39,970 nt of DNA, taken from assembly GCA_029778615.1 (NCBI GenBank), contig JAKOPZ010000147.1, positions 1 through 39,970 on the forward strand. The letters run 5' to 3'. The DNA is from Chloroflexota bacterium. GTDB taxonomy: Bacteria; Chloroflexota; Anaerolineae; UBA4142; SHND01. The notes under the pieces are model-generated. The model saw only the letters and a program-made list of their open reading frames with translations. It did no database searches and was not told the origin of the DNA. Each line of letters opens with the position of its first letter. Within the stretch, counting starts at the first letter, position 1. This document shows positions 1-7,025 of the stretch, piece after piece. The position numbers were made by a program, and so were the translations under genes.

Positions 1-205
1 CTTAGAATGGATTCGAGTACTGATAACCTATTGTTACGCATAGGACATGTGGGCTATACTCGCGCTGTTCCATTTTCCCCTTTGGCGCGCGCACGAAAAT
101 TCTCTTGATTCGCCACATGCGTTATACTTGATTGGCGTTGATTTTTATTGTCATTTAGCGTCCGTTTGTCTCCGGCAAGACAATACGGTCAAGGAGAAAG
201 CAAGC

Positions 206-589
206 ATGCCCCCAGTCGCAGCGGCGACGCATACGGCAGAAATTCTGTTTGTAGATGATGATGCGGATATTTTGTCTGCCGCACAAAGTTTGTTGACCGC
301 GCTGGGCAATCGAGTTGTCACAGCGCGCACACGCGCAGAAGCCGAAGACCGCATTCGCAGTGGACATTATCGAGTGTTGATGACGGATTTGACGATGCCC
401 GATTGTTCGGGCTGGGATTTGGCGCGGCGTTCCAAAGAGTTGCATCCGGACCGCCCGGTGATTCTGGTGACGGGATGGGGACTTGCGCCCGAACCGGAGC
501 AGATGCGTTCGGGGTTAATCAACGGCGTTTTATCCAAACCATTTACGCTCGATGAATTACAGCGCGCGCTCAATTCGATTACGCGTTAG
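206..589 (+). CDS. Stand-alone response-regulator receiver protein (CheY-like)
   Basis: A 127-residue single receiver domain with no output domain. The acidic pocket is the Asp run at residues 17-19, the phospho-acceptor is D61 (context LMTDLTMPD), the conserved Thr is T89 (VTGWG) and the conserved Lys is K111 (LSKPF). It would accept phosphate from a histidine kinase not present in this window and act by protein contact rather than DNA binding. The reading frame is open further upstream to about position 47, but those residues are not receiver-like. The ATG at 206 has AAGGAG at 191-196 with good spacing and starts just before the first beta strand, so I choose it. A terminator follows at 639-668. 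The partner is unknown. Confidence 0.9.
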   Translation: MPPVAAATHTAEILFVDDDADILSAAQSLLTALGNRVVTARTRAEAEDRIRSGHYRVLMTDLTMPDCSGWDLARRSKELHPDRPVILVTGWGLAPEPEQMRSGLINGVLSKPFTLDELQRALNSITR

Positions 590-638
590 CGGATGCTCAA
601 CCGCCGCGTGAAATTTGGTGTCGTGTGCGAGGACAGAA

Positions 639-668
639 ATCCCGGACGGTTCCCGTTCGGGATTTTTT
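639..668 (+). terminator. Rho-independent terminator after the receiver gene
   Basis: ATCCCGGACGG at 639-649 pairs with CCGTTCGGGAT at 653-663 (one G-T pair), followed by a T tract. It lies about 50 bases after the stop codon of the receiver gene. Confidence 0.8.
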
Positions 669-870
669 GTTGGTACAACACCAAAGACGCGCGTTCCCGC
701 AAACGCGCGCCTTGGCAGGAAAAGGTGGAAATGAGAAACAGTCGAAACTCGACCCGCATGTCTTGTGTTCGCCGTTTCTACCATCTATTACCAGCCCGTT
801 CGGGAAACGGATCCCTCGCGCGCAGAATTTTTTCCGCGCGCGCCGGATAAAGTAACTCGCTGCGTTTTAT
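669..870. other. Non-coding interval between receiver terminator and tRNA promoter
   Basis: No convincing gene. Short open frames here have no ribosome-binding site and no recognisable composition. A GC-rich pairing GCGCGC...GCGCGC lies near 820-840. This interval plus the flanking terminator and promoter accounts for the stretch without protein genes from 590 to 911. Confidence 0.5.
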
Positions 871-899
871 TTGCGCGTCCCTGCGAGTAATGCTAAAAT
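871..899 (+). promoter_or_regulatory. Promoter of tRNA-Gln
   Basis: TTGCGC at 871-876 and TAAAAT at 894-899 with a 17-base spacer. The predicted start, about 906, is a few bases before the mature tRNA 5' end at 912. Confidence 0.6.
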
Positions 900-911
900 C
901 CTTTTCGTCAA

Positions 912-982
912 TGCGGGCTCGTCTAATGGCAGGACGCGACACTCTGGATGTCGTTGTGGTGGTTCAAATCCATCGCCCGCAG
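912..982 (+). tRNA. tRNA-Gln (anticodon CTG)
   Basis: Full cloverleaf: acceptor TGCGGGC (912-918) pairs with GCCCGCA (975-981), discriminator G982. Anticodon stem CGACA/TGTCG encloses the loop CTCTGGA, with anticodon CTG at 944-946 reading CAG. The T arm is GGTGG-TTCAAAT-CCATC. The CCA end is not encoded. It is transcribed from its own promoter and followed by a hairpin plus T tract at 992-1035. Confidence 0.95.
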
Positions 983-991
983 TCTGGAAGC

Positions 992-1035
992 AACCCCGAC
1001 CATGTCAGCGCAACTGGCGTGCGGGGTTTTTCTTT
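992..1035 (+). terminator. Terminator of tRNA-Gln, overlapping the converging gene's stop
   Basis: AACCCCG at 992-998 pairs with CGGGGTT at 1022-1028 followed by TTTTCTTTT. The stop codon of the minus-strand membrane-protein gene (1005-1007) lies in the loop. Confidence 0.75.
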
Positions 1036-1748
1036 TGTCGTTGCTTGTCGGCGCGAACGCGATTGAATGCGACCGCTGCCAGCCACCCCAGCGTATTGGA
1101 AAGAATATCGAAAAGCGTATCTTGGGCGCTCCACACCAAATTGATTTTGTTCACGTCTCCGCCCGTCTCGCGCATTTCCTCTTCGTGAATCGCATACTCG
1201 CCACTTTCATAAAGTAAACTTGCGCCTGCCAGAAATGCTCCCGCGAGCATTTCCGATTGTGCCCCGGCGCGTTGTGCGAGCGCGCGCCATGAAGCATTCA
1301 CGGGCGTGTGGCGTCGAAAGGCGGTCAGCGTTTCCATCAGCAGCAGCGTGAACGTGAATGCAGTAGACGAATGCGGAAGCGCGTCAAGACCAAAACCAAA
1401 AAAGCGAATCTTGCCAAGTTCGCCTTTGTAAATATTAAAGTGGGGGTGCGACACGATATAAGCAAGCGCGACCGGCGCGACGTACAACGCGTAATTTGGA
1501 TTTTGGACAACCACTTCTTGGATGGTCGCGTGCGCGGTGGAAATGAAATCGCGCCGCTCTTGTGCGCGCGCGTCGAGCTGCAAAATTTTATTTGTCCCCG
1601 CCACAATTTCGGGCAGGAATAAAATAAATGAATTGAGTGTGAGATGAATCACCCACGTGGTCGGCAGTCCAAAAAATTTGCGATTGGCATTGGCAGTGTA
1701 CAAAACACCAAGCCACAAAATGTAACGTAACAGGTCAGTTGATTTCAT
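1005..1748 (-). CDS. Multi-pass membrane protein, distantly DUF2238/YjdF-like
   Basis: A 247-residue protein with about six hydrophobic segments (residues near 7-23, 30-50, 88-103, 124-140, 165-180 and 215-232) and a basic C-terminal tail. The segment FGFGLDALPHSSTAF and a late Asp/Gln motif before the last helix (WSAQDTLFDILSNTLG) have the layout of the DUF2238/YjdF family, which has no established function; this match is tentative. The frame is open upstream, but the ATG at 1746-1748 has GGAG (minus strand of 1756-1759) seven bases ahead, and the upstream translation is Cys/Arg-rich and unconvincing. It diverges from the AIM24-like gene, sharing the intergenic region with a palindromic -10. 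Its stop lies inside the tRNA-Gln terminator. Confidence 0.7.
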   Translation of the reverse strand: MKSTDLLRYILWLGVLYTANANRKFFGLPTTWVIHLTLNSFILFLPEIVAGTNKILQLDARAQERRDFISTAHATIQEVVVQNPNYALYVAPVALAYIVSHPHFNIYKGELGKIRFFGFGLDALPHSSTAFTFTLLLMETLTAFRRHTPVNASWRALAQRAGAQSEMLAGAFLAGASLLYESGEYAIHEEEMRETGGDVNKINLVWSAQDTLFDILSNTLGWLAAVAFNRVRADKQRQKKNPARQLR

Positions 1749-1790
1749 CCAAATACTCCGGCGCGCTAATTTTTCCTCGCAATCGCAGGG

Positions 1791-1798
1791 ATTATAAT
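1791..1798. promoter_or_regulatory. Palindromic -10 element shared by divergent genes
   Basis: ATTATAAT reads TATAAT on the plus strand (1793-1798) and TATAAT on the minus strand (complement of 1791-1796). It lies between the divergent starts at 1748 and 1843. -35 matches are weak on both strands. Confidence 0.5.
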
Positions 1799-1842
1799 AG
1801 CAGTCGCGTAGATTCAGAGAACGGTTTAAGGAGGAATTGAAA

Positions 1843-2553
1843 ATGCAATACGACGTACAACATCGCCCCGCGTATGCGTTAGCCATCGTCACGCTCGGCG
1901 CGGGGGAAAAAATTCAAGCCGAACCCGGCGCGATGGTGAGCATGAGCGCGGGCGTTCAAATCGAAACCGGCGTGCAAGGCGGAATCATGGCAGGTCTAAA
2001 ACGTTCGCTGCTCGGTGGCGAAGGATTTTTTATGAATACCCTCACCGCACCACAGGGCGGACAGGTCACGCTCGCGCCCGCACTGCCCGGCGACATTACC
2101 GTTCTCGATTTGAACAATCAATCCTACATGGTGCAATCGGGCGCGTATCTTGCCTCCGCGCTTTCGGTTGCCATTGATACGAAATGGGGCGGCGCAAAAA
2201 CGTTTTTCGCAAGCGAAGGTTTGATTATGCTCAAGTGCAGCGGCAGCGGTCCGTTGATTTTGTCGAGTTACGGCGCGATTCATCAGGTGGACATTCCCGC
2301 CGGACAAAACTATATCATTGATTCGGGACACCTTGTCGCGTTTCCCGAAGGCATGAGTTTCAATGTTCAAAAAGCCGGCAACTGGACTTCGACGATTCTC
2401 GGCGGCGAAGGTCTGGTTGTCAATCTCACAGGTCCCGGCACCGTGCTGTTGCAAACGCGTTCCGAAGATTCTTTTCTGCAATGGCTCTTGCCAAAAATCC
2501 CGCGCGACAATTCGGGCAACAATCGCGGGTTCAGTGTAAATTTGGGTTCCTGA
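1843..2553 (+). CDS. AIM24/TIGR00266 family protein
   Basis: A 236-residue soluble protein typical of the AIM24 (TIGR00266) family: an early GEKIQAEPGAMVSMS segment, a Gly-rich turn with GGIMAGLKRSLLGGEGFFMN, and repeated beta-rich segments ending near GEGLVVNLTGPGTVLLQTR. The family forms a beta-prism-like fold; the bacterial function is unknown. The ATG at 1843 follows AAGGAGGA (1828-1835) at ideal spacing; an in-frame TTG two codons earlier is less likely. The gene is transcribed from the palindromic -10 at 1791-1798, divergent from the membrane-protein gene. Confidence 0.9.
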   Translation: MQYDVQHRPAYALAIVTLGAGEKIQAEPGAMVSMSAGVQIETGVQGGIMAGLKRSLLGGEGFFMNTLTAPQGGQVTLAPALPGDITVLDLNNQSYMVQSGAYLASALSVAIDTKWGGAKTFFASEGLIMLKCSGSGPLILSSYGAIHQVDIPAGQNYIIDSGHLVAFPEGMSFNVQKAGNWTSTILGGEGLVVNLTGPGTVLLQTRSEDSFLQWLLPKIPRDNSGNNRGFSVNLGS

Positions 2554-2557
2554 CCCA

Positions 2558-2585
2558 TTGTCATTCCATCTGTTTTGTATAGAAT
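2558..2585 (+). promoter_or_regulatory. Promoter of the beta-helix protein gene
   Basis: TTGTCA at 2558-2563 and TAGAAT at 2580-2585 with a 16-base spacer; predicted start near 2592, 21 bases before the ATG. Confidence 0.5.
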
Positions 2586-2612
2586 GATGCGACGTTATGC
2601 AAAAGGTGTCCC

Positions 2613-3824
2613 ATGCAAAATCGCAAACTGCTGCTTTTCATTCCCTTTTTCCTAATTCTCGCGTGTCTCGTCTATTTGGTTTTGCCGGCAGGGCAGGATG
2701 GACCGACGGGCAGCGCACAGGCGCGCGAAGACCGCACGCCAACATGCGCGGTGGAAAATCAACCCGTCGTCACGGACCCCAAAACAATCACCGTGAACGC
2801 GGGCGAAAAAATTCAAGCCGCGATAGATGCCGCGCGTCCCGGTGATACCATTCTCATCTTGCCCGGTACCTACAACGAAGGTGTTGTCGTCAAGCGCAAC
2901 AATATTACTCTGCGCGGACAATTGGACGGGACGACGCGTCCGATTCTCGACGGACAAAAACAAATCGGCAACGGTGTCATCGCGTGCGGCGATAACTTTA
3001 CGATTGAGAATTTGCACATTAAAAATTATCAGGCGAACGGCGTCGTCGCGAACGGACCCGACGGGGTGACGATGCGAAACATTTTTGCAGAGGATACGGG
3101 CGAGTACGGACTGTTTCCCGTTCATTCCAAAAATGTGCTGCTCGAAAACAATATCGTCACGGGTTCGAGCGACGCCGCGTTGTATGTGGGACAATCAGAA
3201 AATGTGGTGATGCGGAACAACGAAGCGTACGGCAACGTCACCGGACTCGAAATCGAAAATACGTCCAACGCGCTCGCCGAGAACAATTATTTGCACGACA
3301 ATGCGGGCGGCTTGCTCGTTTTCATCTTGCCCGATTTGGCGCGCAAAGAGACCAATAACAATCAGGTGCGCCACAATCGCATCATCGGCAACAATCATGA
3401 AAATTTTGGAAAACCGGGCAGCACTGTTTCGCGCGTGCCGCCCGGCGTGGGCATGGTGCTGCTCGGTCCTGACCATACCGAAATCACCGGCAACGAAATT
3501 CGCGACAATCGTTCCGCCGCCCTCGCGTTGGTTTCGCTTCGCATCTTTTTTGGCGACCGCAATGATTTTGATGTGGGCACCGAACCGGAAGGCAATCGGA
3601 TTTACGGCAACACGCTGAGCCACAACGCGTATGACCCGCATCCCGCCGCGAAAGAATTTGGGTTTCCGGCTGCGGATATTATTTGGGATGGCTCCGGCGC
3701 GGACAACACCTTTGACCAACCCGACGCGACGACGTTTCCCCCAATGCTGCCCACGTCGAATTGGTCGCCGCTCGTGTCCAACGCATACGGTAAAGTGTTG
3801 GGCGTCCTACGGAGATTTTTATAA
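2613..3824 (+). CDS. Exported parallel beta-helix repeat protein
   Basis: A 403-residue protein. Residues 1-27 form a hydrophobic export or anchor segment; ILAC at 15-18 could be a lipobox but the hydrophobic stretch continues past it. After a short disordered part comes KTITVNAGEKIQAAIDAARPGDTILILPGTY, the usual opening of right-handed beta-helix proteins of the NosD/TIGR03805 kind, followed by many 20-25-residue coils rich in Asn (for example LLENNIV, VMRNNEAYGN, ITGNEIRDN, NRIYGNTLSHN). Such proteins bind or act on surface polysaccharide or are structural; the substrate is not readable. AAAAGGTG at 2601-2608 precedes the ATG. The nested hairpin repeat lies directly downstream. Confidence 0.85.
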   Translation: MQNRKLLLFIPFFLILACLVYLVLPAGQDGPTGSAQAREDRTPTCAVENQPVVTDPKTITVNAGEKIQAAIDAARPGDTILILPGTYNEGVVVKRNNITLRGQLDGTTRPILDGQKQIGNGVIACGDNFTIENLHIKNYQANGVVANGPDGVTMRNIFAEDTGEYGLFPVHSKNVLLENNIVTGSSDAALYVGQSENVVMRNNEAYGNVTGLEIENTSNALAENNYLHDNAGGLLVFILPDLARKETNNNQVRHNRIIGNNHENFGKPGSTVSRVPPGVGMVLLGPDHTEITGNEIRDNRSAALALVSLRIFFGDRNDFDVGTEPEGNRIYGNTLSHNAYDPHPAAKEFGFPAADIIWDGSGADNTFDQPDATTFPPMLPTSNWSPLVSNAYGKVLGVLRRFL

Positions 3825-3828
3825 CTCA

Positions 3829-3962
3829 ATGTGCAACTCTTTCGCGGGACAAATGTCATTTCGAGCCGTTCCCTCAATGCTTCGGGACAAGTTTTGCGAG
3901 AAATCTCATTCGCGCCTTGCGAGATTTCTCGCTCCGCTCGAAATGACAAAAGTGTTGCACAT
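3829..3962. repeat. Nested hairpin repeat, copy 1
   Basis: Core 3854-3948: TGTCATTTCGAGC (3854-3866) is perfectly inverted as GCTCGAAATGACA (3936-3948), and GCGAGAAATCTC (3896-3907) as GAGATTTCTCGC (3921-3932). The flanks add a further, unrelated pair: ATGTGCAACTCTTT (3829-3842) with AAAGTGTTGCACAT (3949-3962), one mismatch. A T-rich run follows at 3966-3970. Related to the copy at 35396-35540. No open reading frame. Confidence 0.85.
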
Positions 3963-3974
3963 TAGGTTTTTATC

Positions 3975-5759
3975 ATGTCACTTGTACACTGGGACGTTTC
4001 CGAAATTTATCCCGCGCTCGATTCACCCGAATTCGAGCAGGGCTTTGCCAACGTCGTCGCGCGGATTCACGCGCTGGAGATGATGTTCAATCAACACAAC
4101 ATCGCACGCATTGAGAATGCCGTTACCGACGCCGCAGCGGTCCAAACCTTTGACGCGGTGATTGCGGAATATAACGCGACGCTCGACGAGTTGAGCACAC
4201 TGTTTGCGTACATCAGTGCCTTTGTCTCTACGGATTCGCGCAATGCACTCGCGCAGGCAAAACTTTCCGCGCTGCAACAGCACAACATCACGCTGTCTAT
4301 ACTCGACACACGTTTTATCGCGTGGCTCGGTTCGCTCGATGTCGAACACTTGATTGAACATTCTGCGGCGGCGCGCGCACACGCATACGCACTGCGGCGC
4401 GCGAATATTGACGCGCAGCATCTCATGTCGCCCAAAGAAGAAGAACTCGCGGCCGAATTGAGCGTGACGGGCGGCATCGCGTGGGGAAGGTTGCACGGCG
4501 ATGTTTCTTCGCAAATTATGGTGCGCGTGGAACGCGACGGCGAAACGAAAACAATCCCGATGAGTACGGTACGCACGCTCGCGTACGAATCCGACCGCGC
4601 GCTGCGCGAACGCGCCCAACGCGCCGAACTGGACGCGTGGCAGGCGAATGCGGTGCCGCTCGCCGCCGCGTTGAACAGCATCAAGGGGCAAGTGAATACG
4701 CTGAGCAAACGACGCGGTTGGGATTCCGCGCTCGACGAAGCGATTCACGATGCGGCGATTGACCGCGCCACGCTCGAGGCGATGATGTTCGCCGCGCGCG
4801 AATCCTTTCCCGATTTTCGTCGTTACCTAAGAGCCAAAGCGCGCGCGTTGAAGGTGGAACAACTCGCGTTCTATGATATTTTTGCGCCGCTCGCGGAGGG
4901 AACGCGCGTGTGGGAGTTTGACGACGCGCGCGATTTTATTTTGACCCATTTCGGAACGTATTCGGAGAAAATGCGGGAATTGGCGCGCCGCGCGTTCGAC
5001 GAACGATGGATTGATGCCGAACCGCGCGCGGGCAAACGCGACGGCGCGTTTTGCATGTGGCTGCGGAACGGCGACTCGCGCGTGCTCTCGAATTACAAGC
5101 CCGCGTACGGCGGTATGAGCACGCTCGCGCACGAACTCGGACATGCGTACCACAATCTGGTGAAAAAAGAACGCACGGCGATTCAACGCAGTACGCCGAT
5201 GACGCTCGCCGAAACTGCAAGTATTTTTTGCGAAACGCTTGTGCGCGAGGCGGCACTCCAAGAAGCAAGCGGCGCGGAACGGGTCGCGATTCTCGAAGCG
5301 TCCCTGCAAGGTTCGTGTCAAGTGGTGGTGGATATTTCGAGTCGTTTTTTGTTTGAGCAAGATGTGTTTGACCAACGTCACGCGCGCGAATTGGCGGTGG
5401 AGGAATTGAACGCGTTGATGCTCGACGCGCAAAAAGCAACGTATGGTGACGGATTGGACGCGGACACGCTGCATCCGTTTATGTGGGCAGTCAAGCCGCA
5501 TTATTACAACGCGGGACGTTCCTTTTACAATTTTCCGTATATGTTCGGACTGCTGTTTGGTCTCGGGCTGTACGCGCGCTACCAAGCCGACCCGAACGAT
5601 TTCAAAAAGGGGTACGACGATTTATTATCGTCAACAGGAATGGCAGATGCGGCAACACTCGCCGCGCGTTTCGGCATTGAGATTCGCACACCGGAATTTT
5701 GGCGCGCGAGTTTGGATGTGATTCGGGGTGATATTGCGCGGTTTGAACAAGCGGTGTAA
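3975..5759 (+). CDS. pepF: M3 family oligoendopeptidase (PepF-like)
   Basis: A 594-residue thimet-type metallopeptidase, the usual length of M3B oligoendopeptidases. The zinc site HELGH is at residues 386-390 inside TLAHELGHAYHNLV, and the downstream Glu ligand lies in the ETASIFCE segment about 25 residues later. The C-terminus has HYYNAGRSFYNFPYMFGLLFGLGLYA, the conserved substrate-side block of the family. It has no signal peptide and should act in the cytosol on short peptides. The ATG at 3975 gives the expected N-terminus, though no ribosome-binding site is visible; the leader is the 3' end of the nested hairpin repeat. A strong terminator follows within 10 bases of the stop. Confidence 0.92.
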   Translation: MSLVHWDVSEIYPALDSPEFEQGFANVVARIHALEMMFNQHNIARIENAVTDAAAVQTFDAVIAEYNATLDELSTLFAYISAFVSTDSRNALAQAKLSALQQHNITLSILDTRFIAWLGSLDVEHLIEHSAAARAHAYALRRANIDAQHLMSPKEEELAAELSVTGGIAWGRLHGDVSSQIMVRVERDGETKTIPMSTVRTLAYESDRALRERAQRAELDAWQANAVPLAAALNSIKGQVNTLSKRRGWDSALDEAIHDAAIDRATLEAMMFAARESFPDFRRYLRAKARALKVEQLAFYDIFAPLAEGTRVWEFDDARDFILTHFGTYSEKMRELARRAFDERWIDAEPRAGKRDGAFCMWLRNGDSRVLSNYKPAYGGMSTLAHELGHAYHNLVKKERTAIQRSTPMTLAETASIFCETLVREAALQEASGAERVAILEASLQGSCQVVVDISSRFLFEQDVFDQRHARELAVEELNALMLDAQKATYGDGLDADTLHPFMWAVKPHYYNAGRSFYNFPYMFGLLFGLGLYARYQADPNDFKKGYDDLLSSTGMADAATLAARFGIEIRTPEFWRASLDVIRGDIARFEQAV

Positions 5760-5765
5760 ATGGAA

Positions 5766-5800
5766 ACGGACAGAGAAGTTTTCTCTGTCCGTTTTTTATT
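5766..5800. terminator. Bidirectional terminator between convergent genes
   Basis: ACGGACAGAGAA (5766-5777) pairs perfectly with TTCTCTGTCCGT (5781-5792), followed by T6. It serves the oligoendopeptidase gene on the plus strand and probably the long minus-strand gene run. Confidence 0.9.
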
Positions 5801-6353
5801 GCCCAAATTCCAGTGTCAAACTATTTTCGGTTGTCGAAAGCGTTTGCAGTTTCAGCCCGGTGCTGTTTTGCAGCACGATAAGTTGACCGTTCAAATCATT
5901 CTCTGTGTTTTGTTTCAGCTGTTGAATTTGCGGTTCAATCAAACTGCTCGGTACGCCGAAACCGCCGACGTTCACTTGCAGCACATTAATCACAATGCGT
6001 CCGTTCGCCGTGCCGAGTTGGAGCGAAATGTTTGGCGTCACGCGCAGCAGCGAATTTACTTGAACGGTCGCGGAAATGTTTGCGAGATTGTTGGCGTGCA
6101 AATCCATTTGTGTGTTAGACACTTGAGCATCCTGCGCTACGCCGCGCGCAAGCTGTTGATTCAAATAGCGTTCGCTCAACGTGACCGAAATGTCGGCGAC
6201 GTTGGATTGCGCGAGCGGTTTGAGCGGCGGCAACCCTTGCACATTTCTTTGTGGCGCGGTGATGGGGGAGGGGATGAGCCCGAGCGCGACGGCGCCCGCG
6301 CCAATTCCACACACCGCAAGCATTCCCAAAACAAGACCTGCAATAACTTTCAC
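5796..6353 (-). CDS. Membrane-anchored protein, YpmS/DUF2140- or DUF2993-like (A)
   Basis: A 185-residue protein: N-terminal membrane helix (about residues 3-26, VIAGLVLGMLAVCGIGAGAVALGL), then an exported domain starting with VTLSERYLNQQLARG, beta-rich, ending SLTLEFGQ. The block sE.yLNQQL followed by alternating strands resembles the YpmS/DUF2140 or LmeA/DUF2993 lipid-binding-like families; this is a tentative match. It is similar in plan to the next gene upstream (6421-7020). I prefer the GTG at 6351-6353, which has GGAGG (complement of 6358-6362) four bases ahead; a longer TTG start at 6404 gives a charged, unlikely leader. It is the last gene of the minus-strand run and ends at the terminator 5766-5800. 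Confidence 0.7.
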   Translation of the reverse strand: MKVIAGLVLGMLAVCGIGAGAVALGLIPSPITAPQRNVQGLPPLKPLAQSNVADISVTLSERYLNQQLARGVAQDAQVSNTQMDLHANNLANISATVQVNSLLRVTPNISLQLGTANGRIVINVLQVNVGGFGVPSSLIEPQIQQLKQNTENDLNGQLIVLQNSTGLKLQTLSTTENSLTLEFGQ

Positions 6354-6420
6354 GATACCTCCAGCACGAATTCGTTTTTCTCTAGCGCAGCCACGCGCAG
6401 TCAACTACACGGTTTGCCCG

Positions 6421-7020
6421 CTACGTCCCGCTCGCAAATTTCAAAATCATCAAGTCGTCGGTAGATTCCAGTTCTGCCAATTCGACCCGCGTGTCCTCCC
6501 GCAACTGCGCCAACGAGTGATTCATTTTTTCTTCGGCGGTTGCGACCACTTGATTTAGAAATGTGTCAATCAACGCGCGCGGGACAGTCACGCCATGCAC
6601 TTGTACGCGCCCAACCAAAATTTTCACGCGTCCGGCTTGCGCTAAAAATTCCAATTCTGCGACGGGGTTCAGCGTGACATTCAAATTCCATGCGTGCGCT
6701 GTAATCTGCGCGACAAAACGCGCGCGGCGTTCCGGTTGAACGTCCAGCGCGGCATTGTGCAGTTGGATGCGAAAGGGAGTGCGCGGGGCAGGGGCGGATG
6801 CGGAAACGGGTTCGGCGCGGTTTTGATTTGCCAGCGCGTCGCGCAGCTGCTGATTGAGAAACGATTCAACCAGCATGACCGTGACGACGGGCTGGGCGTT
6901 TTTCGCGGGAAGGGGTTGTGGCAGCGGCGAGGTATTGTCGCGCAGGAAAAAATACAGTGCGCCGGCGCCGGCGATGAGCGTGACCAAAATGCCGACGCCG
7001 AGTCCAATGAAAAAATCCAT
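6421..7020 (-). CDS. Membrane-anchored protein, similar in plan to its neighbour (B)
   Basis: A 199-residue protein with an N-terminal helix (residues 3-27), a Pro-rich linker and an exported domain opening with VTVMLVESFLNQQLRDALANQ, matching the SERYLNQQL block of the 5796-6353 protein. Both end with a strand that closes shortly before the stop. The pair is probably an ancient duplication; the function is unknown, possibly a YpmS- or LmeA-like envelope protein. The ATG is five bases after the argS stop codon, with no separate ribosome-binding site, so translation is probably coupled to argS. Confidence 0.7.
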   Translation of the reverse strand: MDFFIGLGVGILVTLIAGAGALYFFLRDNTSPLPQPLPAKNAQPVVTVMLVESFLNQQLRDALANQNRAEPVSASAPAPRTPFRIQLHNAALDVQPERRARFVAQITAHAWNLNVTLNPVAELEFLAQAGRVKILVGRVQVHGVTVPRALIDTFLNQVVATAEEKMNHSLAQLREDTRVELAELESTDDLMILKFASGT

Positions 7021-7025
7021 TGTTG

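Noticed and set aside
47-205. 53-residue N-terminal extension of the receiver protein
   Set aside because: The sequence is not receiver-like and the downstream ATG at 206 has a good ribosome site.
593-850. Small open frames between the receiver gene and tRNA-Gln
   Set aside because: They run through a terminator, lack a ribosome site and are Arg/Ser-rich noise.
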